A stretch of 64,000 nt of DNA, from the NCBI RefSeq assembly GCF_030646155.1, contig NZ_JAUTDN010000024.1, positions 19,830 through 83,829 on the forward strand. The letters run 5' to 3'. The notes beneath the pieces are model-generated. The model was given only the letters and a program-made list of their open reading frames with translations, was not told the origin of the DNA and did not search any database. Below, piece by piece: positions 1 through 11,281 of the stretch. The DNA comes from Conexibacter sp. CPCC 205762 (lineage in GTDB: Bacteria; Actinomycetota; Thermoleophilia; Solirubrobacterales; Solirubrobacteraceae). The stretch's first letter is position 1; each line of letters begins with the position of its first letter. A program made the position numbers and the translations under genes.

Positions 1-1
1 C

Positions 2-220
2 AACATGCTGATCGTCAGCGAGTGCATCGCCAAGGCGGCGCTGGCGCGCGAGGAGTCGCGCGGCGGCCACACCCGCGACGACTTCCCCGGCCCTGACGCC
101 GTCTGGGGGACGAAGAACCTCGTCGTCAACCTGAACGCCGCCGGCACCGGAGTCGACCTGCACGAGAAGCCGCTCCCGGTGATGCCGGACGAGCTCAAGA
201 CGTACTTCGAGGAGAAGTGA
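2..220 (+). CDS. sdhA: succinate dehydrogenase flavoprotein subunit, C-terminal end (partial)
   Basis: The last 72 codons of a gene that starts before the window. The visible part contains the segment SRGGHTRDDFPGPD, the conserved C-terminal signature of SdhA/FrdA flavoproteins that follows the substrate-binding region, and ends in TYFEEK. Only one base separates its stop from the next ATG, so it is the promoter-proximal part of an sdhAB operon. SdhA oxidises succinate to fumarate with covalent FAD and passes electrons to the iron-sulfur subunit. The assignment rests on the signature plus the unambiguous SdhB downstream; the catalytic domain itself cannot be seen here. Confidence 0.93.
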   Translation, partial: NMLIVSECIAKAALAREESRGGHTRDDFPGPDAVWGTKNLVVNLNAAGTGVDLHEKPLPVMPDELKTYFEEK

Positions 221-221
221 C

Positions 222-998
222 ATGGGCTACGACCTGAAGATGCGGATCTGGCGCGGCGACCAGAGCGGCGGCGACCTCGAGGACCACACGGTCGAGGTGT
301 CCGAGGGCGAGGTCGTCCTCGACGCGTTGCACCGGGTGCAGGCGACCCAGGCCGGCGACCTCGCGATCCGCTGGAACTGCAAGGCCGGCAAGTGCGGCTC
401 CTGCAGCGCCGAGATCAACGGCAAGCCGCGGCTGCTCTGCATGACGCGGCTTTCCGACTTCGACACGTCCGAGACGATCACCGTCACGCCGATGCGCACC
501 TTCCCGGTGATCCGCGACCTCGTCACCGACGTCTCCTTCAACTACGAGAAGGCGAAGGAGCTGCCGTCGTTCGCGCCGCCGCCGCGCGACGCGGACAACA
601 AGCGCCGGATGCAGCAGATCGACGTCGAGCGCGGGCAGGAGTTCCGCAAGTGCATCGAGTGCTTCCTGTGCCAGAACACCTGCCACGTCGTCCGTGACCA
701 CGAGGAGAACAAGCCCGCCTTCGCCGGCCCGCGCTTCTTCCTGCGGTACGCCGAGCTCGACATGCACCCGCTCGACACCCACGACCGTCGCGAGCTGGCC
801 CAGGGTGCCGCCGGCCTCGGCATGTGCAACATCACCAAGTGCTGCACCGAGGTCTGCCCCGAGGGCATCAGAATCACCGACAACGCGATCATCCCGATGA
901 AGGAGCGCGTCGTCGACCGCAAGTACGACCCGCTGCTGACGATCGGCAACCTGATCGGCCTGCGCAACAAGGACACCGAGGGGCGCAGAGAGGTCTAG
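222..998 (+). CDS. sdhB: succinate dehydrogenase iron-sulfur subunit
   Basis: A 258-residue protein that carries electrons from SdhA to the membrane quinone site. A [2Fe-2S] ferredoxin domain lies in the first ~110 residues, with cysteines in CKAGKCGSCS and a fourth in RLLCMTR. The C-terminal alpha-helical ferredoxin domain has CIECFLCQNTC and CCTEVCPEG, supplying ligands for the [4Fe-4S] and [3Fe-4S] clusters. The N-terminal pattern (RIWRGDQSGGDLEDHTVEV) resembles the mycobacterial Sdh1-type subunit rather than the E. coli type. It follows sdhA by one base and is surely cotranscribed. No membrane-anchor subunit follows, so any anchor gene must lie upstream of the window. Confidence 0.96.
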   Translation: MGYDLKMRIWRGDQSGGDLEDHTVEVSEGEVVLDALHRVQATQAGDLAIRWNCKAGKCGSCSAEINGKPRLLCMTRLSDFDTSETITVTPMRTFPVIRDLVTDVSFNYEKAKELPSFAPPPRDADNKRRMQQIDVERGQEFRKCIECFLCQNTCHVVRDHEENKPAFAGPRFFLRYAELDMHPLDTHDRRELAQGAAGLGMCNITKCCTEVCPEGIRITDNAIIPMKERVVDRKYDPLLTIGNLIGLRNKDTEGRREV

Positions 999-1055
999 CG
1001 GGGCCGCGCGCGGCGAAGCAGGTCAGCTTCCGGATCGGTGAGCTACGCTCGGTGC

Positions 1056-1676
1056 GTGAGCGCCAGGCCGCCGGGACGGACGAACACCGCTGTCGCCCGG
1101 GGCGAGGCGCGCCGCGCCGCGATCGTGGCGGCCGCGACGGAGCTGTTCGCCGAGGCGGGGTATCACGCGACGACGCTCTCCGACGTGGGCGCGCGGGTTG
1201 GGATCAAGCGGCCCGCGGTCCTGCATCACTTCGCGTCGAAGGAGCGGCTCGTGCACGCGGTGCTGGACGAGCATGAGCGGCGCTTCAACGCGGTCCGCAT
1301 CCGCATCGCCCAGCACCGGGGGCTCGACGCGCTGCGCCAGATGATCCAGGTCATCGAGTTCCAGCGCGACAACCCCAAGCGCACCGTGCTGTGGAACATG
1401 CTCCTGGCCGAGAGCGCCACGCCGGACGCCCCGATGCGCGAGCGGATGCTCGGCAACTACAACCTCTTCCGCTTCTCGGTCACGTTCTTCCTGCGGCAGG
1501 CGGAGGAGGACGGCGAGCTGCGGCCCGGCGTCGACTTCGACCGCGAGGCCAACGCGCTGATCGCGTTCTTCAACGGGCTGGAGACGTCGTGGCTGCTCGA
1601 TCCCGCGGTGCCGATCGTCGATCTCGCCCGCTGGTTCGTGGACGAGATGATCGCGCGCGTCCAAAAGCCGGGCTGA
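1056..1676 (+). CDS. TetR/AcrR-family transcriptional regulator
   Basis: A 206-residue one-component repressor. The N-terminal helix-turn-helix is clear (about residues 15-60: AIVAAATELFAEAGYHATTL, then IKRPAVLHHFASKERL), the standard TetR DNA-binding domain. The helical C-terminal ligand domain is not assignable to a ligand class. I chose GTG 1056 over the in-frame GTG at 1038 because TACGCT at 1044-1049 forms a -10 element only 6 nt upstream, implying a leaderless message, and the sequence after 1056 has normal TetR spacing to the HTH. Repeated GCTGAC/GTCAGC half-sites lie just downstream, before the secreted-protein gene, and are the best candidate operator. Confidence 0.9.
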   Translation: MSARPPGRTNTAVARGEARRAAIVAAATELFAEAGYHATTLSDVGARVGIKRPAVLHHFASKERLVHAVLDEHERRFNAVRIRIAQHRGLDALRQMIQVIEFQRDNPKRTVLWNMLLAESATPDAPMRERMLGNYNLFRFSVTFFLRQAEEDGELRPGVDFDREANALIAFFNGLETSWLLDPAVPIVDLARWFVDEMIARVQKPG

Positions 1677-1697
1677 CCGCAGACGCGCCGGTTGCAA

Positions 1698-1741
1698 GCT
1701 GACTGACTGTGTGTCAGCCTGTGCAGGCTGACCTGTCGTCA
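1698..1741. promoter_or_regulatory. clustered GCTGAC/GTCAGC inverted repeats, candidate operator or hairpin
   Basis: Four half-sites alternate in orientation: GCTGAC (1698), GTCAGC (1713), GCTGAC (1727) and GTCAG (about 1736). The central part, GTCAGCCT-GTGC-AGGCTGAC (1713-1732), is a perfect 8-bp inverted repeat. It lies 22 bp after the TetR gene and about 50 bp before the secreted-protein start. It could be a TetR operator controlling the downstream gene, or a terminator-like hairpin; there is no T-run, which favours the operator. Confidence 0.45.
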
Positions 1742-1783
1742 GTCTGCTGTTCGATCGTCGTCCCCCGCCTCCAGGAGCCGTCT

Positions 1784-4700
1784 GTGCCTCGTTTCGCCCG
1801 TGTCGCGGCGCTCGTCGTCGTCGCCCTGTCCCCGCTTGTCCTCGCGCCGGCCGGCGCCAGCGCGGCACCGGCGACCGCGACCGCAGCCGGGCGCCTCGTG
1901 ACCGTGACCGCCCCGGGAGTCGTCCGCGGCGGCATCTCGGTGCGGTGGCGCACGACGACGAAGCTGGCGTCCGCGCGGCTGACGCTGAACGGCCGCCGCG
2001 TCGCCGCGGCGAACCGGCTCGTGCTGAAGGGCGCGCGCGCTCGGCTCGCGCTCGACGCCGCCGACGGCGTGCGCTTCGGCAGCAACCGGCTCGTGGCGCA
2101 GGTCGTCGGGAAGCAGGGCCGCCGGCAGACCGTCCGTCGCACCGTCGTCGTGCGCCGCGACGCGCCGCTGCCCGCCGTGCAGACGCGCGGCGGCCGCGTC
2201 GCCGGTCGCACGATCCGGCTCGACGGCCGCGGCACCCGCAGCACGTCGCCGTCGCTCAGCTACCGCTGGCGCGTCGTGCGCGCGCCCCGCGGTGCGAAGG
2301 CGAGGCTCGTCGGCGCGCGCACCACCACGCCGCGCCTCGTCGGCTCGCTGCCGGGCCGCTACGGGATCGCGCTGACCGTGCGCGAGCGTTCGCGGGGGAA
2401 GCGCTCGCCCGCCTTCCTGAGCGCCTCCGGCTGCTCGGTCGCCGCCAAGGCACCCTCCGGCGAGGTCCCCGCGGGGCCGCGCGCGCCCGTCGCGTCGACG
2501 CCGGCCGCCAGGCTGCGCGCCGCGGCGATCTCGGTCGTGAAGCCGACGACCGGGGCCGCCTCGCCGCTGCCGGCCGGGGCCGCGACGGCCGGCTGCACGA
2601 CGCACGTGGAGAGCGTCGACGTCGGCGTCAACGCGCTTCCGATCGGCGTCGCGATCGACACCCACGCGCTCGTCAGGGGCGTGCGCAGCATCGTCGTCGG
2701 CGACCGCGCCTTTCCGCTTCCCGCCGCCGGTGACGGCGCCGCGGCGGCGATCTTCGACGCTGAGACGATGGAGCTGATCTCGTTCGTCAGCCCGCTGCCG
2801 CAGACGCTCGGGCAGTCGCCGGTCACCGCCTTCCAGGCCGCGGCGCAGCAGTCCTCCCAGTACGTCAAGGCCGGCCAACCGGTCCTGATCGTCGCCGCCG
2901 GCGTCGCCGGCTGCTGCGGCACCGACACGCAGGACTCCGCGGCGGGCTTCAGCGCGATCGCGACCTACGGCAGCGTCAACGGCGGGGCGAGCCCGACGCT
3001 CAACGAGGGCCAGATCCTGGGCGGACCCGAGACGGTCGCCGGCGAGCAGATCGGCTGGCTCCAGCCCGGCGTCCCGCTCGACGGCGCCGCCGCGCTCTAC
3101 GGCTTCGTCTCGCCCGACCGGGCGACGTTCGACACGCAGGCGGCGACGACCGCGCTCTCCAACACGATGCAGGTCAACGGCACCACGTACCCCGGCACGC
3201 TGCCGGCGGGCACGACCGCCGGCTACCAGGTGCTCGTGCTCGACGCGTCGCTCACGCCCCAGCTGGGGACGCCGATCACCTACGGCACCGTCGGGACGGC
3301 CGGACCGGCCGCGGAGCAGCAGATGGCGCAGCTGCTGCAGCAGGCGTCGACGCTGCCGGGCAGCACGACGCTCGTCCAGAGCATCGACGACCCGTCGCCG
3401 CAGTCGCCCAGCGCGCTCGCGTCGGCGAAGGCGATCGGCGCGCTCGGCGGCTCGCCGTGGATGTTCCTCTCGGGCAACGCCTCGTACGCGCTCGTCGGCA
3501 ATCCGATTCCGCAGTTCGGCACCGACCAGATCGCGCCGTGGGCCGCTGAGACGCAGAGCGGCTGGACCGCGGCCGCCAGCGGCAGACAGGGCGGCGGCAA
3601 CGGCACGTTGAGCGGCGTGCTGCGCCGTCGCGGCGACTCCGCGTGGGCCTCCTCCGTCCAGAGCGCGCTGGCCGACACCGACACGCCGCCGGACTTCGGC
3701 CTCTCCCTCGTCGCCGTCCAGCCGGCGGTGCAGTGGCCGTACGACGCCACGCCCGGCCAGATCGCGGCGACGACCTGGATCGCCGAGCAGCTCGGCCTGC
3801 AGCCTGGGCCCGGCTCCTGCTGGCAGCCGTCCGTCCCCGACTTCCGCTCGTCGTACTGCAACGAGGCGATCGACTGGGACTCGATCGGCGACGAGCTGAC
3901 CGAGCTGGGCTACCCGACCGCCTCGAAGCCGTCGTTCTCGCGCACGGACTTCGTGAACGTGCGCAGACAGCTGGGGATCGAGACCGGCAACATCGGGACG
4001 ATCACGGCGCTGATCGGCACGCTGCAGGCGCCGTTCACGGCGTCGGCGAGCGGCGTGCCGGTCGACGCGCAGGCGATCGCCGGAGAGGTGATCAACGCGA
4101 TCCCGCCGCCCTCCCCGAGCAGCACCAACGCCACCCTCTCGATCTTCGCGTCGATCCTGGAGGCGGCGGCGATCGTGCCGGAGGTCGGGTCGCTGCTCGG
4201 CGCCCTCGGCGCCTCGCTCGACTTCACCGCCGCGATGACGCAGACCGACGGCACGACCCGCCCCTACTGGCAGGTGCAGACCTCGGCCGATCAGATGGGC
4301 GCGCAGATGCTGAACACGCTCCAGACGATGTCGGGCCACCTCGACACGCTGGAGGAGATCCTCGTCTCCGACTGGGGCCGGATGTCGGCCGCCGTCGCCG
4401 GGGCCGAGGGGCCGTGGGGCGTCAACGGCGGCGGGCTCGCGCAGCAGGAGTCGGTGATGCAGCTCGGCGTCGAGCAGGCGATGTGGACGGGGATCCTGCC
4501 GGCCGCGTTCACGCTCAACTCGTTCCCCGGCGTCCAGGACGCGGCCCAGGTCTCGTGCGTCACGACCGACGATCCGCAGGAGTGGCTCCCGTGGGGCAAG
4601 GCGGCGTCGATCGGCAGCTTCCTGCCGCTGAACACCTGGCAGCAGTCGCCGACCGGCGGCATGGCGACGTCTTCGGGCGTCAGCGCGCTGCTGTCCGGCG

Positions 4701-4876
4701 ACGTCGACACGAAGTCGTCGGTGGCGGTCAGCCCCGCGCTCGCCGGGCAGATGTTCGGTCCGCCGCAGCAGCAGGGGGCGGGCCTGATCCAGCCGTGGCT
4801 CTACGCGCGCGCGAACTGGACGGTCGTGTCGCCGTCGATGAACGGCCAGAACAACGAGTGCCAGATCGTCAGCTAG
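1784..4876 (+). CDS. large secreted protein of unknown function
   Basis: About 1030 residues. I place the start at GTG 1784 because it is followed directly by a signal peptide (VPRFARVAALVVVALSPLVL, then APAGASA-AP as the probable cleavage site). The frame is open back to GTG 1709, but those residues run through the inverted-repeat cluster. Residues ~30-230 are Arg/Val-rich beta-strand sequence with a PKD/Ig-like stretch (SLSYRWRVVRAPRGAKARLV near residue 158). The rest is Ser/Thr/Gln/Gly-rich, with scattered cysteines (GCCGTD, GSCWQ, SYCNE, NNECQIVS) that suggest disulfides outside the cell. No catalytic motif is recognised. A TetR gene lies directly upstream and may regulate it. Confidence 0.75.
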   Translation: MPRFARVAALVVVALSPLVLAPAGASAAPATATAAGRLVTVTAPGVVRGGISVRWRTTTKLASARLTLNGRRVAAANRLVLKGARARLALDAADGVRFGSNRLVAQVVGKQGRRQTVRRTVVVRRDAPLPAVQTRGGRVAGRTIRLDGRGTRSTSPSLSYRWRVVRAPRGAKARLVGARTTTPRLVGSLPGRYGIALTVRERSRGKRSPAFLSASGCSVAAKAPSGEVPAGPRAPVASTPAARLRAAAISVVKPTTGAASPLPAGAATAGCTTHVESVDVGVNALPIGVAIDTHALVRGVRSIVVGDRAFPLPAAGDGAAAAIFDAETMELISFVSPLPQTLGQSPVTAFQAAAQQSSQYVKAGQPVLIVAAGVAGCCGTDTQDSAAGFSAIATYGSVNGGASPTLNEGQILGGPETVAGEQIGWLQPGVPLDGAAALYGFVSPDRATFDTQAATTALSNTMQVNGTTYPGTLPAGTTAGYQVLVLDASLTPQLGTPITYGTVGTAGPAAEQQMAQLLQQASTLPGSTTLVQSIDDPSPQSPSALASAKAIGALGGSPWMFLSGNASYALVGNPIPQFGTDQIAPWAAETQSGWTAAASGRQGGGNGTLSGVLRRRGDSAWASSVQSALADTDTPPDFGLSLVAVQPAVQWPYDATPGQIAATTWIAEQLGLQPGPGSCWQPSVPDFRSSYCNEAIDWDSIGDELTELGYPTASKPSFSRTDFVNVRRQLGIETGNIGTITALIGTLQAPFTASASGVPVDAQAIAGEVINAIPPPSPSSTNATLSIFASILEAAAIVPEVGSLLGALGASLDFTAAMTQTDGTTRPYWQVQTSADQMGAQMLNTLQTMSGHLDTLEEILVSDWGRMSAAVAGAEGPWGVNGGGLAQQESVMQLGVEQAMWTGILPAAFTLNSFPGVQDAAQVSCVTTDDPQEWLPWGKAASIGSFLPLNTWQQSPTGGMATSSGVSALLSGDVDTKSSVAVSPALAGQMFGPPQQQGAGLIQPWLYARANWTVVSPSMNGQNNECQIVS

Positions 4877-5427
4877 TTCGCTGAGGCCACGTTCTGCGAT
4901 GCCGGTGTGCGGATGCTGTGAGCGCCGTCGCCGGTGCTCCCGGCATGAGCACCACGGCCGCCACCCTTCTCACCTCTTCGCAGCCGTCCTCGCGCGCCGG
5001 CGCCTCGCGAGAGCGAAGTGCCGGCGAAGTGAGCCAGATGATCCGCGACCTGGAAGAGCAACAGGAGGAGTCGCGTTCCGAAATCACCGACCTCGCCGGA
5101 AAGGCGCGGCGGGTGCTTCGAGCCTATGCCGTCGTCGGCGCTCCAGTGGCGTGGCGCCGGCGAACAGCTCGCGCTGCGCGTCGCGGAGCTGGCCGGCGGC
5201 CTCGGTGCCCTCGCGCGTCGGGCGCCGCAGCGCCTTGCTGGGCCCGAAGCGCATCCGTCCCTTGGCCGATCCCCGGAGAACGGCGCCGAGCGTCGGAGAG
5301 TCGACGATTGTCAGACACAGATCGAGCTGATTTCGTCATATCGCTGGCGGAGCGCCGTGTTCAGAGGAATGTCATGCACAAGCACCGTAGATCGAGCGGC
5401 GAACGAGCGGTCCGTGAGGGCAGGCGA
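4877..5427. other. 551-bp region without a convincing gene; possible gene remnant
   Basis: No complete gene is supported. About 4990-5115 (+) encodes a hydrophilic stretch (EVSQMIRDLEEQQEESRSEI) that looks like real coiled-coil protein, and a second frame at 5126-5220 continues with helical sequence (LALRVAELAGGLGALARRAP). This would fit a decayed, frameshifted gene, but the family is not recognisable. No guanidine-riboswitch consensus was found ahead of the SMR gene. Confidence 0.35.
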
Positions 5428-5754
5428 TTGAGCCTCACATGGCTGCTGATCGTCGTCGGCGTCGTCTTCGAGATCGGCTTCGCCTCATGTCTGAAGCTCA
5501 GCGACGGCTTCACGCGTCCGATGGCGACGCTCGGCGTACTCGCGTTCGGCACCGTCAGCCTCTTCTCGCTGTCGCACGCGATGCGGTCGATCGACGCCGG
5601 CCCGGCCTACGCCGTCTACACCGGGCTCGGCGCGACCGGGACGGCGCTGGTCGGCGTGCTGCTGCTCGGCGAGACGCTCGGGCCGGTTCGGGCTCTGGCG
5701 ATCGTGGCAATCGTCGGAGGGGCTGTCACGTTGGCGCTCGCGGGCGGCGGATGA
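5428..5754 (+). CDS. small multidrug resistance (SMR) transporter, Gdx/SugE-like
   Basis: A 108-residue, four-helix inner-membrane protein of normal SMR length. The essential membrane glutamate of the family is present in VVFEIGFASCLK (Glu15), followed by LSDGFTRP, AYAVYTGLGATG and VLLLGETLGP. The AYAVxTGxGAxG and LLGE patterns match the SugE/Gdx branch, whose members export guanidinium, more than the EmrE branch. The start is TTG 5428, preceded by GTGAGGG as ribosome-binding site; upstream codons in the frame are not SMR-like. SMR proteins work as dual-topology dimers and proton antiporters. Its position beside a locus with guanidino- and ureido-type enzymes suggests export of a guanidine by-product, which is inference. 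Confidence 0.85.
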   Translation: MSLTWLLIVVGVVFEIGFASCLKLSDGFTRPMATLGVLAFGTVSLFSLSHAMRSIDAGPAYAVYTGLGATGTALVGVLLLGETLGPVRALAIVAIVGGAVTLALAGGG

Positions 5755-5779
5755 GCAGACCGACTCGCGGATCGACGGG

Positions 5780-5791
5780 TACGATCGGCGC
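5780..5791 (+). promoter_or_regulatory. leaderless promoter of the pucR-type gene
   Basis: TACGAT at 5780-5785 sits 6 nt before GTG 5792, the spacing expected when transcription begins at the start codon. The same arrangement recurs at several other genes in this window. Confidence 0.55.
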
Positions 5792-7333
5792 GTGGGATCC
5801 CGGTCGATGCTGACCCTCGGCGACCTGCTCGACGAGGACGCGCTCGGCCTACGGCTGCTCGTCGGCGACGCTGCCGACCGCGACAGGCCGGTAGCGGGCG
5901 CCCACGCGATCGACGTGCCGCAGCCGTCTGCCTGGATCGACCGCGACTGGCTCGTGCTGACCGCCGGGACGATGCTGCGCGACGACGAGGAGTCGGTCGG
6001 CAAGCTCGTGCGCGAGCTGGCCGAGACCGGGGTCGCGGCGCTCGCGTTCGGGATCGAGCCGGTCTTCGACCACGTGCCCGAGACGCTGCTCGACGCCGCC
6101 CGCCGCGCGGGCCTGCCGGTCGTCGTCGTGCCGGCGCACACGCCCTTCCGCGAGATCGTCGAGCGGGTCGTGCGGGCGAGCCTGTCGGAGGACGTGCGCG
6201 CCTCGCAGCGACTCGTCGCGATGCAGCGCTACCTGATGGACGCGCTCGGCGACGAGCAGCCGCGGATGGCGGCGATCGAGCGGGTTGCCGCGCTCGTGCG
6301 CGGCGAGGTGGCGCTGCTGACGCGCGACGGCCGCGTCGACGTCACGACCGGGATCGTCCCCGCCGCCGAGCTGTGGGAGGCGATCACCGCGCGGCCGCAA
6401 ACGACCCTGGAGCTGACCTGCAAAGGCGGGACCTGGATCGCGGTGCCGGTCCTGCGGCGTGACGGCGCCGTGCTGCGCTGGGTCGTCGCGAGCTCGGGGC
6501 AGAGCGGGTCGGTCCAGCTGACGAAGGCCGCTGTGCAGGCGGCGGTCCCGCTGCTGACAGGCATCGATCGGCTCGACGCGACCCGCCGCAAGCAGGACCG
6601 CGCGCTGCGCGCCGTCGCCTTCCAAGGGCTGCTGGCGGGCACCGCTGACCCGCTCGTCGCCGCGCAGCTCACTGAGCTGGGTTTCGCGCCTGAGCAGCCG
6701 GTCGCGGCACTCGTCGCCGTGGCCGGCAGAGGCGACGATGACGCGCTGCTCTCTGCGGTCGAGGAGGCGCTCGACCACGCCCGCCTGCCGTTCGTCGCGC
6801 TCCAGCGCGGCGGGCGCGTCGTACTGCTCGTGCAGGCGGACGAGGCCGAGGTCGAGCGGCTCGCGCACGGGCTCGCCGGAGGCGACGGCGAACCCGCGGA
6901 CGCGCCCGCGACGGCGATCGGCGTCGGGGGCCACGGTCGTCTGCACGGCGGCGTCGAGCGCTCCCACCGCGAGGCCGAGCTGGCGGTCGAGCACGCGGGC
7001 GGCGGCGCGCCGGTCGTGCGCTTCGACGCGCTCGGCACGACGACGGCGATCCTCGGCGAGATCCCGCTCGCGCAGGTCGGCGCGCGCGCCGAGCCGCTGT
7101 TCGAGCGGCTCGCGCGCCAACCGGCCGCACTGGAGACGTTGACCGCCTACTTCGACCACGACCTCAACGTCTCGACGACGGCCGTCCACCTGCACCTGCA
7201 TCCCAACTCGCTCCGCTACCGCCTGTCGCGGATCGAGGAGGCGATCGGCGCGCCGCTGCGCACGCCCGCCGTGATCGCCGCCGTCTACCTCGCATTGCGC
7301 GCCGGCGGGCACGGCACGGCCGGCGATCGCTGA
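5792..7333 (+). CDS. PucR-family transcriptional regulator
   Basis: 513 residues with the PucR layout: an N-terminal purine-catabolism sensor domain (~5-135, LTLGDLL ... VLTAGTMLRDD), a central GGDEF-like/CdaR linker region (~300-400), and a C-terminal HTH_30 domain (YFDHDLNVSTTAVHLHLHPN then SLRYRLSRIEEAIG). The family controls catabolism of purines, allantoin, GABA and similar nitrogen compounds, usually as an activator that senses the substrate. It stands at the head of the transporter/amidohydrolase locus, in the same direction as the importer genes, so it is the likely regulator of that locus. The start is fixed by the leaderless promoter. Confidence 0.92.
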   Translation: MGSRSMLTLGDLLDEDALGLRLLVGDAADRDRPVAGAHAIDVPQPSAWIDRDWLVLTAGTMLRDDEESVGKLVRELAETGVAALAFGIEPVFDHVPETLLDAARRAGLPVVVVPAHTPFREIVERVVRASLSEDVRASQRLVAMQRYLMDALGDEQPRMAAIERVAALVRGEVALLTRDGRVDVTTGIVPAAELWEAITARPQTTLELTCKGGTWIAVPVLRRDGAVLRWVVASSGQSGSVQLTKAAVQAAVPLLTGIDRLDATRRKQDRALRAVAFQGLLAGTADPLVAAQLTELGFAPEQPVAALVAVAGRGDDDALLSAVEEALDHARLPFVALQRGGRVVLLVQADEAEVERLAHGLAGGDGEPADAPATAIGVGGHGRLHGGVERSHREAELAVEHAGGGAPVVRFDALGTTTAILGEIPLAQVGARAEPLFERLARQPAALETLTAYFDHDLNVSTTAVHLHLHPNSLRYRLSRIEEAIGAPLRTPAVIAAVYLALRAGGHGTAGDR

Positions 7334-7421
7334 CCCCGCTCGGGCGATCGGCGAACAATCGCCGCTCTCTTCTCGTTTCCGACAGTAGGCCGTGGGAAGG
7401 CCGCTCGGGGAGCATCGCATC

Positions 7422-9316
<1,895 letters not shown>

Positions 9317-9320
<4 letters not shown>

Positions 9321-10531
9321 GCATCTTCAGGAGCCGTGCCGCAGTCGTCGCCGCGATCGCCGCGACGACGGCCGCAGGATTCGTCGCCGGCTGCGGCGAC
9401 TCGACCGGGGGCGGGGGCTCGGCGTCTGGGGGAGGCGACGGCGGCGGCAAGGACACGTTCACGATCGGCGTCGCCAACGGGCAGACCGGCTACCTGGCGC
9501 CGTTCGACGTCCCGATCACGGCCGGCGTCAAGCAGCGCGCGGCCGAGCTGAACGAGAGCGGCGGTCTCGGCGGCAGAGCGAGAATCGAGATCAAGCTGCT
9601 CGACACGCGCTCCGACATCGGCGAGCAGGCGACGAAGACGCAGGAGCTGATCGGCGACGGCGTCGACGCGCTCGTGCTCGCCTGCGACTCCGACCCGGCG
9701 ATCGCCGGCGGCCAGGTCGCGCAGCGGGCCGGCGTGCCGGCGTTCGCCTGTCCCTCCAACCCGGAGAGAGTCGGCGACCACCTGTTCCAGATGTTCGCCC
9801 CCGAGCGCGCCCATCCGAGCGTCGCCGCGCAGTACGCGATCGAGCGCGGCTGGAGACGCGGCTTCCTGCTCGGCTCGACCGACACCGCCTACACGCAGAA
9901 CGGCGTCGACTACTTCAGAACGGTCTTCACCAGAGACGGCGGCGAGATCGTCGGCAGCGCCTCCTTCAGACTCGACCAGCAGGACTTCGCGACCGTCGTC
10001 CAGCAGATCAAGCGGGCCGACCCGCAGGTGCTCTACACGACGATGTACGAGCCGACGATCGCGACGCTGCTGAAGCAGCTGCGCGGCGCCGGCGTGACCG
10101 TGCCCGTGATCGGCGACTCGATCGAGTCGCCGGCGCTGCAGGACCTCCCGGCGAGCGTCCGCAGAGACGTCTACTTCACCAGCATCGTCGACACCAACCC
10201 GGACGCGCCGGCCGGCAGATTCATCGCCGCGATCGGCGACAGATACGGCGGCGACGCCGCCAGCGTCTACGCGGTGATGGGCTCCGACGTCGTCACCGTC
10301 CTCGACGCCGCCTACAGAGCGAGCGGTGGCGACGACGGCAGACTCGCGGCCGCGATAGCGGGCCTCAGCGACGTCGACGGGGTCGACGGCGCGATCTCCT
10401 ACGACTGGCCCGGCGCCGGCAACACGCAGCTGCGCCCGGTGCTGGTCAAGTCGCTGCTCGGCGGCGACAAGACGAGAGTGTGGAAGCGCGTCACGCCCGA
10501 CCCGTCCACCTATCCGCCGGTGATCGGCTGA
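9317..10531 (+). CDS. ABC transporter substrate-binding lipoprotein, LivJ/AmiC-like
   Basis: 404 residues. The N-terminus is a lipoprotein signal (AAVVAAIAATTAAGFVAGC, lipidated Cys26) followed by a Gly/Ser linker and the Peripla_BP_6 fold (TFTIGVANGQTGYLAPFD ... LNESGGLGG). It would sit on the outer face of the membrane and deliver ligand to the LivM/LivH permeases. The ligand cannot be read from the sequence; the enzymes nearby point to a nitrogenous compound rather than leucine. About half of its arginine codons are AGA, by hand count, which contrasts with the CGC-dominated livF just downstream. It overlaps the upstream stop codon and lies one base before livF, so the four transporter genes form one operon. 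Confidence 0.92.
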
Positions 10532-10532
10532 G

Positions 10533-11279
10533 ATGAGCGCCGCCGCTCCGACACCGCTGCTGGAGGTCGAACGGCTCGACGCCTTCTACGGCGCGATCCG
10601 GGCGCTGCGCGAGGTCTCGCTGTCGATCCGCAGAGGCGAGGTCGTCGCGCTGCTCGGCGCCAACGGCGCCGGCAAGACGAGCCTGATGCGGGCGATCGTC
10701 GGCGTCGGGCCGCAGGTCAGCGGCGGGCTGCGCCTGAACGGACGCGAGCTTGCCGGCGTGACGCCTGAGCAGCGCGTCCGCAGCGGCGTCGCGCTCGTCC
10801 CGGAGGGCCGGCACCTGTTCGGCTCGATGTCGATCGAGGACAACCTGCTGGTCGGCCGCGTCGGCGCCCGCGGCCGCGGCGCGCGCAGCCGCACGGCGGG
10901 CCTGTTGCGCGAGCTGAAGGAGCTGTTCCCGGTCCTGCGCGAGCGCTCCGGCCGGCTCGCCGGCAGCCTCTCCGGCGGCCAGCAGCAGCAGGTCGCGATC
11001 GCCCGCGCGCTGATGTCCGAGCCCGAGCTGCTGCTGCTCGACGAGCCGTCGCTCGGGCTCTCGCCGCAGGTCGTCGACGTCGTCTTCGAGACGATCGCGA
11101 CGCTGCGCGAGCGCGGGATGACGATGCTGCTCGTGGAGCAGGACGTCGCCGAGGCGCTCGCGATCGCCGACCGCTGCCACGTGCTCGCGTCCGGGCGGAT
11201 CACCCGCTCCGGCACCCCCGAGGAGATCGGCGACCACGAGCAGCTCGTCAGCGCCTACTTCGGAGCAGAGGAGTCGTAG
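10533..11279 (+). CDS. livF: LivF-type ABC transporter ATPase
   Basis: 248 residues. Walker A GANGAGKTS near residue 45, signature LSGGQQQQVAIARAL, Walker B LLLLDEPSLGLSP and the switch histidine region LLVEQDVAEAL are all intact. It is the second ATPase of the importer, pairing with the LivG half of the fused protein. It starts one base after the binding-protein stop and is followed two bases later by the LivH-type gene. The symbol denotes the family member; the transported substrate is probably not a branched-chain amino acid. Confidence 0.92.
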   Translation: MSAAAPTPLLEVERLDAFYGAIRALREVSLSIRRGEVVALLGANGAGKTSLMRAIVGVGPQVSGGLRLNGRELAGVTPEQRVRSGVALVPEGRHLFGSMSIEDNLLVGRVGARGRGARSRTAGLLRELKELFPVLRERSGRLAGSLSGGQQQQVAIARALMSEPELLLLDEPSLGLSPQVVDVVFETIATLRERGMTMLLVEQDVAEALAIADRCHVLASGRITRSGTPEEIGDHEQLVSAYFGAEES

Positions 11280-11281
11280 AG

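Noticed and set aside
5240..5427. Guanidine riboswitch upstream of the Gdx-like SMR gene
   Set aside because: No guanidine-I conserved core and no paired ACGR-loop hairpins of the guanidine-II type could be found in the leader.
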